50,283 bases of DNA from UBA668 sp041918155 (GTDB lineage Bacteria > Actinomycetota > Acidimicrobiia > Acidimicrobiales > Ilumatobacteraceae): the NCBI GenBank assembly GCA_041918155.1, contig JAYRWH010000046.1:1-50283 (forward strand), written 5' to 3'. The notes below the pieces were generated by a model that was not told where the DNA came from, searched no databases, and saw only the letters and a list, made by a program, of their open reading frames with translations. The stretch's first letter is position 1; each line of letters begins with the position of its first letter. The translations under genes were made by a program, and so were the position numbers. This document shows, in pieces, positions 7,703-15,805 of this stretch.

Positions 7703-8422
7703 TCATACGTCGGCCAGTTCGAGCAGTATCGCCGCCACCTTGTCGGGCTCGGTGATCATCAGATCGTGGCCGGTCTCGATCTCGTAGTTGCGGTCGCCGT
7801 CGCGCTGGCGGGCGTGGCTCTCGGTGTCGTCGGGATCCATCGTCGGGATGCAGTTGATGTTCGCCCGCGGGATCTGCCGGAGGCGCCGCTCGTCGGTGAG
7901 CCGCAATTTGTCCTCGAACGACTTCCACGGGTGGGCGGTGAGCCGTTTGTCCATCCAGGCCACGTCGGCGTCATCTTCCACGCCGTAGAAACGGCCTGCT
8001 CCCTCCATCGGGAGCAGCACCAGCTCCACGCCATTGATCACCTGCCCCATACTGCGCGCCATGCCCATCAATGACGGTGTGACGTCGGCGAGCGACTGGC
8101 CGTTCGCCGGATGGGCGGCGTCGAGGTACACGAGTCGGCGGATGTGCTCGGGTACTCGGTCGGCGACACCGGTGATTACCATGCCGCCGTAGCTGTGGCC
8201 GCCGAGGATCATGTCGTTGAGGCCCTCGAAGCAGATCAGGTTCACCACGTCGGTGATGTGCGTGTCGAGCCCGACGTCGGGGCCCATGAGGTGCGAGCGC
8301 TCGCCGAGGCCCGTGAGTGTTGGCGTGTGCACTTCATGGCCGGCGGCCCGCAGCCGCGTGGCGATCTTCTGCCAACACCAGCCGCCGTGACCACCACCGT
8401 GAACGAGTACGTATGTCGTCAT
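7703..8422 (-). CDS. Alpha/beta hydrolase (hydroxynitrile-lyase / salicylate-esterase-like)
   Basis: A 239-residue hydrolase. It opens with MTTYVLVHGGGHGGWCWQKIA. The nucleophile is Ser77 in GGHSYGG, the acid is near D101 (VYLDAAHP) and the base is His219 (TGHDLMI). This short-lid pattern is shared with plant esterase/HNL-like proteins and many actinobacterial esterases. ATG 8422 has GGGAGG. It is upstream of, and co-directional with, the LLM oxidoreductase, and divergent from the Dabb gene. The substrate is unknown. Confidence 0.82.
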   Translation of the reverse strand: MTTYVLVHGGGHGGWCWQKIATRLRAAGHEVHTPTLTGLGERSHLMGPDVGLDTHITDVVNLICFEGLNDMILGGHSYGGMVITGVADRVPEHIRRLVYLDAAHPANGQSLADVTPSLMGMARSMGQVINGVELVLLPMEGAGRFYGVEDDADVAWMDKRLTAHPWKSFEDKLRLTDERRLRQIPRANINCIPTMDPDDTESHARQRDGDRNYEIETGHDLMITEPDKVAAILLELADV

Positions 8423-8474
8423 GCGTGATCCTCCCGGCTCCCCCGAACGCTCCGTGACCTTAGTGCTGGCCGCG

Positions 8475-8480
8475 TAGCCT
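8475..8480 (+). promoter_or_regulatory. -10 box of a probable leaderless promoter (TAGCCT)
   Basis: TAGCCT ends 7 bases before ATG 8488, and no ribosome-binding site is visible. A weak -35 (GTGACC, 8454-8459) lies upstream. Confidence 0.45.
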
Positions 8481-8487
8481 GGCCGCC

Positions 8488-8787
8488 ATGTTGAACCATG
8501 TCGTGCTCGTCACGTTGAACGAAGGCGTCCCGGAGAAGCAGGTCGCCGCTGCCCTCGAGGCGTTGGTCGCCCTGCCCGCCGCGATCCCGCAGATCCGCTC
8601 GTTCGACTGCGGCCGGAACGCCGGCCTCAACCCGAACAGCGTCGATATGGCGCTCGTGGCCAAGTTCGACACGGTCGAGGACTACAACGCGTACCGCCAG
8701 CACCCGGTGCACCAGGCCTTCGGGCGCGACCACCTGCTGCCGATCTCGCAGACGCGCACGATCATCCAGTTCTACAGCCAGGACTGA
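8488..8787 (+). CDS. Dabb (stress-responsive alpha/beta barrel) family protein
   Basis: A 99-residue dimeric ferredoxin-like fold protein. The N-terminus MLNHVVLVTLNEGVPEKQVAAALEALVALP and the C-terminal YRQHPVHQAFGRDHLLP with strand TIIQFYSQD match the Dabb family. Members include polyketide cyclase-like and stress proteins; the function here is unknown. It appears to be a single-gene unit with a leaderless start and a hairpin right after the stop. Confidence 0.8.
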   Translation: MLNHVVLVTLNEGVPEKQVAAALEALVALPAAIPQIRSFDCGRNAGLNPNSVDMALVAKFDTVEDYNAYRQHPVHQAFGRDHLLPISQTRTIIQFYSQD

Positions 8788-8790
8788 CGA

Positions 8791-8810
8791 CCTCACGGGT
8801 TACCGTGAGG
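8791..8810 (+). terminator. Hairpin terminator after the Dabb gene
   Basis: CCTCACGG-GTTA-CCGTGAGG is a perfect 8-bp stem with a 4-base loop starting 4 bases after the stop codon. No U-tract follows, which is common in actinobacteria. Confidence 0.6.
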
Positions 8811-8876
8811 CGGTAATTTGATATCTGATCAAGCGCCGGGTGACCCGGGGCTCCGCATGCTCGGGGGACTGAAGAC

Positions 8877-10295
8877 GTGACCGTACGCCACGACCACTGG
8901 ATCAACGGGAAGGTTCATGTGCCGGCCGGCGGGGCCTACCTGAGCACGACGGATCCGTCCACCCGCCTCGCGGGCGACGAGATCGCGGCGGGCAGCGCGG
9001 CCGATGTGGAGGCTGCCGTGGCGGCCTCGTCGGCGGCGCAACGGGTATGGGCGCGGCGCTCTCCGGCCGAGCGCTCGGCCGTCCTCCATCGAGTGGCCGA
9101 CGCGATCGAGGCCCATGTCGACGAGCTCGTCGCGGCCGAGCAGGCATCCACCGGCAAGATCTACTCCCAGGCGCGGATGGAGGTCGACATGTCGGCCGCC
9201 TATTTCCGCTACTACGCCGGCATCATCCGCGCTCACCACGGACGCACGATCGAGCAGGGCGCCGGCACCCACACCTACACCCGCTACGAGCCATACGGCG
9301 TCGTCGCCGTGATCACGCCGTGGAACTTCCCGATGAACCAGGCCTGCCGCGGCGGTGCCCCGGCGCTGGCGGCCGGCAACGCGGTGATCCTGAAGCCCTC
9401 CGAGTTCACGTCCACCGGCTCGCTGCTGCTCGCAAAGGTGATCACCGAGGCGGGGCTGCCCGACGGCCTGTTCAACGTCGTCACCGGCACCGGCCCCGAG
9501 GTGGGGTCGCCGCTCGCTTCGCACCCACTCGTGCGCCGCATTGCGTTCACCGGCTCGGTCGCCACCGGCCGCTATCTGGCCGCGCTGACGGGCGAGCGCC
9601 TCATCCCGATGACGCTCGAACTCGGCGGCAAGTCGCCGCTCGTGGTGTTCGCCGACGCCGATCTCGACAAGGCCGTTGCCGCTGCGGTGTCGGTGGTGGC
9701 CGCCAACGCCGGCCAGGTGTGCTCGGCCACGACGCGCCTACTCGTGGAAGCGTCCGTACACGACGACGTGGTGGCCCGCGTCGTGGAGCAGGCCGCCGTA
9801 CTGCAGCCGGTCGTCGACTTCGGCCCGATGATCACCGAGGCCCAGTACCGCAAGGTGCAGGAGTACTTCGAAATCGCCGCCGCCGAGGGCGCGGTACCCG
9901 CCGTCGGCGGCGGGGTCTACACCGAAGGCCCTGGCGCAAACGGCATGTTCATCCAGCCCACCGTGTACCCCAACGTGCAGCCGCACTGGCGGATCAACCG
10001 CGAGGAGGTCTTCGGGCCCGTGCTGGTGACAATGCCCTTCCGCGACGAGGCCGAGGCGCTGGCGCTCGCCAACGACACGGAGTACGGCCTGCTCGCCGCG
10101 GTGTGGAGCGGCGACCTCGCCCGCGGGATCCGCCTCGCCGAGCAGATCGACGCAGGGCAGGTGGCCGTCAACGGCGGCCCGCTCTCCATTGAGACCCCAC
10201 TCGGCGGCTACAAGAACAGTGGCTACGGCCGCGAGAAGGGCATCGAGGCGCTCGACGACTACTCCCAGATCAAGGCGATCGCGGTCCGCTTCTGA
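8877..10295 (+). CDS. Aldehyde dehydrogenase family protein
   Basis: A 472-residue NAD(P)-dependent aldehyde dehydrogenase. Catalytic residues are all present: N150 in PWNFP, K173 in KPSE, E248 in LELGGKSP and nucleophile Cys282 in GQVCSATTR. The C-terminal GGYKNSGYGREKG is also typical. GTG 8877 is preceded by GGGGGAC at a good distance. Betaine-aldehyde dehydrogenases have this architecture and would complement the choline dehydrogenase at 37701-39365, but the gene is far from that cluster and the substrate cannot be fixed from the sequence. A TetR regulator follows. Confidence 0.88.
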   Translation: MTVRHDHWINGKVHVPAGGAYLSTTDPSTRLAGDEIAAGSAADVEAAVAASSAAQRVWARRSPAERSAVLHRVADAIEAHVDELVAAEQASTGKIYSQARMEVDMSAAYFRYYAGIIRAHHGRTIEQGAGTHTYTRYEPYGVVAVITPWNFPMNQACRGGAPALAAGNAVILKPSEFTSTGSLLLAKVITEAGLPDGLFNVVTGTGPEVGSPLASHPLVRRIAFTGSVATGRYLAALTGERLIPMTLELGGKSPLVVFADADLDKAVAAAVSVVAANAGQVCSATTRLLVEASVHDDVVARVVEQAAVLQPVVDFGPMITEAQYRKVQEYFEIAAAEGAVPAVGGGVYTEGPGANGMFIQPTVYPNVQPHWRINREEVFGPVLVTMPFRDEAEALALANDTEYGLLAAVWSGDLARGIRLAEQIDAGQVAVNGGPLSIETPLGGYKNSGYGREKGIEALDDYSQIKAIAVRF

Positions 10296-10331
10296 CGGCA
10301 GGCGCGCCGCGCGCGGAGCTGTTCGAGTTTC

Positions 10332-10363
10332 TGTCTGAATCCGACATTTGTCAGAGACTGACA
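10332..10363. promoter_or_regulatory. Tandem palindromic operators upstream of the tetR-efflux operon
   Basis: TGTCAG-AGA-CTGACA (10349-10363) is a perfect 15-bp palindrome. A second, degenerate site at 10332-10346 (TGTC...GACA) matches it at 11 of 15 positions with centres 17 bp apart. Both lie just upstream of the -10 box, in the position expected for TetR autorepression. Confidence 0.65.
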
Positions 10364-10372
10364 CAATCCTGC

Positions 10373-10378
10373 TAGGTT
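10373..10378 (+). promoter_or_regulatory. -10 box of the tetR operon, probably leaderless (TAGGTT)
   Basis: TAGGTT is followed by 8 bases and then ATG 10387. A TTGTCA (10348-10353) inside the operator may act as -35, though its spacing of 19 is long. No ribosome-binding site is seen. Confidence 0.45.
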
Positions 10379-10386
10379 CGGACGCG

Positions 10387-11034
10387 ATGGGCGACAGCGC
10401 ACTCCTCGACGACGGTGTGGCCGAACTGGGTCGGCGCGAGCGCAAGAAGATCGAGACCCGTTCCGCGCTGCAACACGCCGCGCTCGAGCTGTTCGCCAGC
10501 AAGGGCGTGGATGCCACGACGGTCGAGGAGATCGCCGACCGGGTTGACGTATCGCCGCGCACGTTCCACCGCTACTTCGCCGCCAAAGAGGACGTGCTGT
10601 TCGCCGACGCCGACGAGCGGCTGGCGGTGTTCAGCGCGGCACTGCGCACCCGGCCGGTCGACGAGCCGCTCCTGTCGTCGCTCGCCGCGGCAGCTGCGGA
10701 GATGGCCGGCAGCATGGTGGAACACACCGACGACGAGCGCCGGCGCCTGCTGCTCATCCGCTCGACGGTCAGCCTGCGAGCGCGCAACCTGCACTACACC
10801 GACGAGTGGAGCAGCGCGGTCGCCGCGCTCGCCGCCGACCGGCTTGGGCAGGATCCGCGCGATCCGCTGCCGATCCTGCTCGGTGCCTGCACAATCGCGG
10901 CCCTGCGCACCGCGATCGACCGCTGGCTCGAGTCCCCCCACGCCGATTACCACGCCGAGCTGGCGCACTCGTTCGCCCTGCTCGCCGACCTTCCCGCGGC
11001 AACAACCCCGCGTCGAACCGGGACTCGCCGATGA
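10387..11034 (+). CDS. TetR family transcriptional regulator
   Basis: A 215-residue regulator with the TetR N-terminal HTH: RSALQHAALELFASKGVDATTVEEIADRVDVSPRTFHRYFAAKEDVLF (about residues 25-72). The C-terminal ligand domain is helical and variable. ATG 10387 is chosen because an earlier TTG (10348) would place the operator and -10 box inside the gene. Its stop overlaps the MFS exporter start (ATGA), so it almost surely controls its own gene and the exporter in response to an exported compound. Confidence 0.9.
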   Translation: MGDSALLDDGVAELGRRERKKIETRSALQHAALELFASKGVDATTVEEIADRVDVSPRTFHRYFAAKEDVLFADADERLAVFSAALRTRPVDEPLLSSLAAAAAEMAGSMVEHTDDERRRLLLIRSTVSLRARNLHYTDEWSSAVAALAADRLGQDPRDPLPILLGACTIAALRTAIDRWLESPHADYHAELAHSFALLADLPAATTPRRTGTRR

Positions 11035-12470
11035 CCACTCTCGATGCCCCCACCGATCGGCCGACCCGGACGCTCAATCCGTGGGTGCCGATGAGCGTGC
11101 TGATGGCCACGACGATCATGGTGGCGCTCGACTCCACGATCGTGAACGTCGCCCTCACCCCGATCGGGAAGTCGCTGCACGCAGGGGTCGGCGTCGAGTG
11201 GGTGATGACGGCGTACATCCTGGCGGTCTGTGCCTCGCAGCCGGCCACGGGTTGGTTGGCCGACCGTTTCGGCCGCAAGCAAGTGCTGCTCACCTGCTTG
11301 GCGGCGTTCACCGTCGCATCAATCCTCTGCGCTCTCGCCACCAACCTGCCGATGCTGCTCGCCTTTCGTGTGCTGCAGGGCCTCGGCGGTGGGGCGATCA
11401 TGCCCGTTGGCATGGCCATCGCGATGGAGCTGTTCCCGAAGGAACGCCAGGGGCGGGCGATGGCGTCGTGGGCGATTGCTGCGATGCTCGCGCCCACGGT
11501 CGGCCCGACGGCGGGCGGTTGGCTGATCACCGCGCTGAGCTGGCACTGGCTGTTCCTCATCAATCTGCCGATCGGCGCGGTCGCGCTGACGATGGGTATC
11601 AAAGTCATTCCACAGGTTGGCCACCGTGAACGGCGCGCGTTCGACTTCCCAGGTCTCGTGCTCGGCAGCGGCGGGCTGAGCCTGACCGTGCTCGGTGTCG
11701 GCCAGGGGAACCAATGGGGCTGGGGTTCGTCGACGACCCTCTCCGTGCTGTGCCTCGGCCTGGTGTTGCTGGTGGCGTTCGTGCTGCACGAGCAGCGCAC
11801 GCCCGAGCCGCTCGTGCATCTCGAGCTGCTGTCGATGCCCCTGTTCCGCTACGCCACGCTGACGGCGCTCACGATCAACGGGGCGCAGTACGCACGAGTG
11901 GTGTTCATTCCGATCGAGTTGGAGCAGCTGCGCGGCTACTCGGCGCTCCGCGTCGGGTTGTTGTTCGCGCTGCCAGCCGCGTGCGCCGCTGTGGGTATGG
12001 GCCTCGGAGGGCGCCTCGTCGACAGCATCGGGCCCCGCAAGCCGATCGTGTACGGCTGCATCGGGATGTGCCTCCCGCTCATGGCGATGTCGCGTTTCAC
12101 GCTCACGACCCCCGACTTGGTGTTGGTCGCCGTGATGTGCGTGCAGGGACTGGCCTGGGGCATCTCCACCTCACCGAGCATGGTGGCCGGGTTGCGCACT
12201 CTTCCGTCGCACCTGGTCGCGCACGGCACCTCGATGCGCTCACTCGCCACCCAGGTCTCCGGTGCTGTGTCGATCGCAATGCTCGGCGCGGTAGTGGCCG
12301 CACGTGCCGGCACCCACCCGTCGCTCGCCCATGCCCAGTCGTCATTCGGCACGGTGTTCCTCGTCGCCGCGGGCATGGTGCTCGTGGCCATGCTGTTCGC
12401 CTTCAAGCTGCCCGACCACCTCGACTTCACTCCCGCAGCCGACGTGAGGTCGCACATCCCGCTGGAGTGA
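11031..12470 (+). CDS. DHA2 family (14-TMS) MFS multidrug exporter
   Basis: A 479-residue drug:H+ antiporter of the EmrB/QacA type. Motif C-like and motif A segments are visible (LDSTIVNVALTPIGKSL near residue 33; GWLADRFGRKQVLL near 74), followed by RVLQGLGGGAIMPVGMAIAMELFP. Many hydrophobic segments run to the C-terminus, which ends AADVRSHIPLE. It overlaps tetR by 4 bases and meets the MraY-like gene end to end. The substrate is unknown; local regulation by TetR suggests an inducible efflux system. Confidence 0.88.
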   Translation: MTTLDAPTDRPTRTLNPWVPMSVLMATTIMVALDSTIVNVALTPIGKSLHAGVGVEWVMTAYILAVCASQPATGWLADRFGRKQVLLTCLAAFTVASILCALATNLPMLLAFRVLQGLGGGAIMPVGMAIAMELFPKERQGRAMASWAIAAMLAPTVGPTAGGWLITALSWHWLFLINLPIGAVALTMGIKVIPQVGHRERRAFDFPGLVLGSGGLSLTVLGVGQGNQWGWGSSTTLSVLCLGLVLLVAFVLHEQRTPEPLVHLELLSMPLFRYATLTALTINGAQYARVVFIPIELEQLRGYSALRVGLLFALPAACAAVGMGLGGRLVDSIGPRKPIVYGCIGMCLPLMAMSRFTLTTPDLVLVAVMCVQGLAWGISTSPSMVAGLRTLPSHLVAHGTSMRSLATQVSGAVSIAMLGAVVAARAGTHPSLAHAQSSFGTVFLVAAGMVLVAMLFAFKLPDHLDFTPAADVRSHIPLE

Positions 12471-13526
12471 TCAGCCGCCGGCGAGGTGGGTGAAGTCGGC
12501 GAAGAACACGGCCAGCGCCCCGAGTACGGACGCCCCCGCGATGAGCCAGAAGCGGATGATCACCTTCGTCTCTGCCCAGCCGACGATCTCGAAGTGATGG
12601 TGGATGGGGGAGAGGCGGAACAGGCGGCGCTTGCGGCCCGACGCGCGGAACACGATCATCTGCAGCGCGACCGAGCCGATCTCGATGACATTGATGCCGC
12701 AGATCAGCGCGAGCAGCAGATGGGTGTCAGTGGCGAGGGCCAGCTGCGCGAGCGCGGCGCCGAGCGCCAGCGCACCCACGTCGCCCATGAAGATCGTGGC
12801 CGGCGCAGCGTTGAACCACAGGAATCCGCCGCACGCCCCGGCAAACGATGCTGCGAACACGACGAGGTCGTACGGGTTGACGATGTCCGGGTAGAGCGTC
12901 GGGTTGCGGAAGCCGAGGTAGGAGATCATCGTGAATGCGGCGAAGCCGAACGCCGCCGCGCCGCCGGCGAGGCCGTCGAGCCCGTCGGTGACATTGACCG
13001 CATTCGTGGTGGAGAAGATGAGCGCGGCCGCCCACACCACGAAGAGCACCTTGCCGAGTTCCCAACCGGGCAAGCTCGCGCGGGTGAGCGACAACCGGGT
13101 GTCGATGTTGGTGAACGTGACGAGCGCGGCGGCGATCACCACGGCCACTCCGAGGGTGATCCAGCCCTTCTTGCTCCACAGCACGCCGCGGTTGTGGTGT
13201 GTGCGGACCTTGATGAGGTCGTCGACGAGCCCGATCCCGCCCATCGCCAACACACCGGCCCACATGATGAGGGTCTGGTTGGAGAACACCACGCCCTCGC
13301 GGACATGGCTGACGAGGTAGCCGATGCCTGCCGCGCCGACGATCGCCAGTCCGCCCATCGTTGGCGTGCCGGACTTGTGCAGGTGCTGGGGGACGGCGAT
13401 ATTGACGTCGTCCTTGACGAGGATCGGTTGGCTGCGGCCTCGTGCGGCGAGGAAATCGGTGAGCCACCAAGTGCCGAACAACGACACCAGCAGCGCGATG
13501 CCACCGGCGAGGATGGGTGCGATCAC
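12471..13526 (-). CDS. mraY: MraY-like phospho-N-acetylmuramoyl-pentapeptide transferase
   Basis: A 351-residue polytopic membrane enzyme of the family that moves phospho-MurNAc-pentapeptide to undecaprenyl phosphate (lipid I). The Mg-binding D102-D103 with K106 (VDDLIK), N175/N178/D181/D184 (NAVNVTDGLDGL) and HHH 309-311 (SPIHHHFE) are present, so it is the MraY branch and not WecA. Two differences from the usual active-site loop MGDTGS are seen: it reads MGDVGA (residues 247-252). The gene stands alone, away from any mur/dcw genes, between an exporter and a helicase, so it may be a second copy. GTG 13526 follows TACCGT by 6 bases (leaderless). Confidence 0.82.
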   Translation of the reverse strand: MIAPILAGGIALLVSLFGTWWLTDFLAARGRSQPILVKDDVNIAVPQHLHKSGTPTMGGLAIVGAAGIGYLVSHVREGVVFSNQTLIMWAGVLAMGGIGLVDDLIKVRTHHNRGVLWSKKGWITLGVAVVIAAALVTFTNIDTRLSLTRASLPGWELGKVLFVVWAAALIFSTTNAVNVTDGLDGLAGGAAAFGFAAFTMISYLGFRNPTLYPDIVNPYDLVVFAASFAGACGGFLWFNAAPATIFMGDVGALALGAALAQLALATDTHLLLALICGINVIEIGSVALQMIVFRASGRKRRLFRLSPIHHHFEIVGWAETKVIIRFWLIAGASVLGALAVFFADFTHLAGG

Positions 13527-13532
13527 ACCCCG

Positions 13533-13538
13533 ACGGTA
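13533..13538 (-). promoter_or_regulatory. -10 box of a probable leaderless promoter (TACCGT)
   Basis: On the minus strand TACCGT is followed by CGGGGT and then GTG 13526 of the MraY-like gene. A Shine-Dalgarno role for GGGG is unlikely at 1-2 bases from the start. Confidence 0.4.
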
Positions 13539-13547
13539 ACCCGCTGA

Positions 13548-14876
13548 TCAGCCGCGCTGGTGACTTGCCCGCGGACGGCGCCGGCGCGAGGCCGGGGTAC
13601 CGGCCCGCTCGGTGGGCCGCTGGGCACCACGCGGCGCCGGGCGCTGGCCCATCGGGCGCTGTGCCGCAGGGGCTGCCTGGACGATGCGTTTGGGCGGCTC
13701 GGCCGGGCCGGCGAGTGTCTCGAGCAGGGGGTGCTTGGAGTGCACGGACTCGGTGATGATCGGCTTGATGCCCGCGGCGCGGGTCATCGAGCGCACATCC
13801 TTGCGCTGCTCGGGGGTGACGACGGTGACGACGAGGCCCTCCGCTCCGGCCCGGGCGGTGCGGCCCGAGCGGTGGAGGAAGGCCTTGTGCTCGGCGGGCG
13901 GATCGACGTGCACGACGAGGCGGATGTCGTCGACATGGATGCCGCGAGCGGCGATGTCGGTGGCGACGAGCACGCTGACCTGGCCCGACGAGAAGTCGGC
14001 CAGGTTGCGCTCGCGGGCGCCCTGCGAGAGGTTGCCGTGCAGTTCGACCGCGGGGATGCCCGACTTGCCGAGCTGCTGCACGAGCTTCTTCGCGCCGTGC
14101 TTGGTGCGGGTGAACAGCAGCGAGCGATCGGCGCCGGCCGCGAGGCGGGTGACGACGGCGAGCTTGTCGCCCAGCGACGTCTCCACCTGGTGATGCGTCA
14201 TGGCCTCGACCGGCGAATCCACCGGGTCGAGCGCGTGCGTAACGGGCTCGTGCAGGTAACGGTCGACGAGCACCTTCACGTCGTTGTCGAGCGTGGCCGA
14301 GAACAGCATCCGCTGGCCACCGGCCGGGGTGCGGTCGAGGATCCGCTTCACCGTGGGCAGGAAGCCCATGTCGGCCATGTGGTCGGCCTCGTCGAGCACG
14401 GTGACCTGCACCTGGTCGAGGCGGCAATGGCCCTGCTGCATGAGATCCTCGAGGCGGCCGGGACAGGCCACGACGATGTCGACGCCGGAGCGCAGCGCCG
14501 CGGTCTGGTTGCCGAAGCCGACGCCGCCGTAGATCACGGTGTGGCGCAGCTTCATCGCCTTGGCGAGGGGAGCGATCGTGGCGGCGACCTGGTTGGCCAG
14601 CTCGCGCGTGGGTACCAGGATCAGGCCGCGGGGCGAGCCGGCGCGGGTGCGCTTGTCGCTCTGGGCCAGTGCGGTGACCAGGGGGATCGCGAACGCGATC
14701 GTCTTGCCGCTGCCGGTCTTGCCGCGGCCGAGCACGTCGCGACCGGCGAGCGTGTCGAGCAGGGTGATGGTCTGGATGGGGAACGGTTCGGTGATGCCAC
14801 CGGCGGCGAGGGCCGAGACGATGGGCGCGGGGACACCGAGGGACGCGAACGTTCGCGTCGGGGAATCGACTGACAT
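13548..14876 (-). CDS. DEAD-box ATP-dependent RNA helicase (RhlE-like)
   Basis: A 442-residue helicase. Motifs in order: Q motif (FPIQ, Q35), motif I GKTGSGKT (52-59), Ia PTREL (89-93), II DEAD (162-165), III SAT (193-195), then the second RecA domain with TDIAARGIHVDDIRLVVHVDPP and HRSGRTARAG. The C-terminal tail is short, basic and Pro/Arg-rich (QRPMGQRPAPRGAQRP...), as in RhlE-type proteins. ATG 14876 gives the canonical N-terminus; the reading frame stays open further upstream but that extension has no family similarity. Probably acts in RNA decay or ribosome assembly. Confidence 0.9.
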   Translation of the reverse strand: MSVDSPTRTFASLGVPAPIVSALAAGGITEPFPIQTITLLDTLAGRDVLGRGKTGSGKTIAFAIPLVTALAQSDKRTRAGSPRGLILVPTRELANQVAATIAPLAKAMKLRHTVIYGGVGFGNQTAALRSGVDIVVACPGRLEDLMQQGHCRLDQVQVTVLDEADHMADMGFLPTVKRILDRTPAGGQRMLFSATLDNDVKVLVDRYLHEPVTHALDPVDSPVEAMTHHQVETSLGDKLAVVTRLAAGADRSLLFTRTKHGAKKLVQQLGKSGIPAVELHGNLSQGARERNLADFSSGQVSVLVATDIAARGIHVDDIRLVVHVDPPAEHKAFLHRSGRTARAGAEGLVVTVVTPEQRKDVRSMTRAAGIKPIITESVHSKHPLLETLAGPAEPPKRIVQAAPAAQRPMGQRPAPRGAQRPTERAGTPASRRRRPRASHQRG

Positions 14877-14973
14877 GGGGGTCTTTCTGGTAGGGGTGGC
14901 CGTGGATGCACAGCCAACAACCCTGCACTCGACCTCTACGGCATCCGTGCCGTAGGTGAGAGAGCCTACCGGG

Positions 14974-14979
14974 TACTGT
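14974..14979 (+). promoter_or_regulatory. -10 box of a probable leaderless promoter (TACTGT)
   Basis: TACTGT ends 8 bases before ATG 14988, and no ribosome-binding site is visible between them. Confidence 0.45.
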
Positions 14980-14987
14980 CGCCGCTC

Positions 14988-15755
14988 ATGGAGATCTCGC
15001 TGGATGGGAAGGTCGCACTCGTCACAGGTGCGTCGCGGGGTATCGGCAAGGCGATCGCGTCGACGATGGTCGCGAGTGGCGCCAAGGTGATGCTCGTCTC
15101 GCGCAAGCTCGACGCGCTCGATGCTGCCGCGGCCGAGATCCGCGCCGCCCACCCAGGGGCCGACATCGAGGTGTACGCGGCGAACACCGGTGACGTGGAA
15201 GCCGGCCGGGCCTGCGTGGCCGCCACGATCGAGCGCTTCGGCGGGCTCGACATCGTGGTCAACAACGCCGCCACCAATCCGTACTACGGGCCGACGATGG
15301 CGGTCGACGAGTCCTGCTACGACAAGACGTTCCAGGTGAACCTGCGCGGCCCCGTGTTCTGGACGCAGGCAGCCTGGGACCAAGCGATGAAGGACAAGCC
15401 TGGAGTGATCATCAATGTCGCGTCGGTGGGTGGCCTACGCGCCGAGAACGGGCTCGGCGTCTACAACCTCACCAAGGCGGCGGTGATCCACCTCACCCGC
15501 CAGTTGGCCTGCGAGCTCGGCCCCACACGGGTGGTCGGCATCGCCCCTGGCCTGGTGCAGACCGACTTCGCCGCGGTGCTCGTCGACAACTTCGGCGAGC
15601 AGCTTGCCGCCGCGCTGCCCACCAAGCGGCTGGGCGAGCCGCAGGACATCGCCAACCTGGCGACTTTTCTCGCCTCCGACCTGGCCTCGTGGATCACCGG
15701 CGAGACCTATGTCATCGATGGGGGAGCGGGCGTCCGCGCCGGCGGCGTCGTCTGA
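14988..15755 (+). CDS. SDR family oxidoreductase
   Basis: A 255-residue classical SDR: TGASRGIG (13-20), NNAA (92-95), Ser146, Y159-x3-K163 (YNLTK), and the PGLVQTDFA and ITGETYVIDGGAG elements typical of FabG-like proteins. It is a single-gene unit, divergent from the helicase and convergent with the GntR gene, with a strong hairpin after the stop. Substrate unknown. Confidence 0.87.
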   Translation: MEISLDGKVALVTGASRGIGKAIASTMVASGAKVMLVSRKLDALDAAAAEIRAAHPGADIEVYAANTGDVEAGRACVAATIERFGGLDIVVNNAATNPYYGPTMAVDESCYDKTFQVNLRGPVFWTQAAWDQAMKDKPGVIINVASVGGLRAENGLGVYNLTKAAVIHLTRQLACELGPTRVVGIAPGLVQTDFAAVLVDNFGEQLAAALPTKRLGEPQDIANLATFLASDLASWITGETYVIDGGAGVRAGGVV

Positions 15756-15770
15756 CCAATTCGGCGCTGG

Positions 15771-15789
15771 GGCGGGCCGTCAGCCCGCC
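15771..15789. terminator. Hairpin terminator between convergent SDR and GntR genes
   Basis: GGCGGGC-CGTCA-GCCCGCC is a perfect 7-bp GC-only stem with a 5-base loop in the 50-base gap between two convergent stop codons. It can serve both directions. Confidence 0.6.
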
Positions 15790-15805
15790 TGAACGCCAAC
15801 TTGGG

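Noticed and set aside
12727..14928. A 733-codon open frame on the minus strand across the MraY-like and helicase genes
   Set aside because: It runs in another frame of the same strand through both genes and gives a low-complexity Arg/Pro-rich product; the true frames show full motifs.
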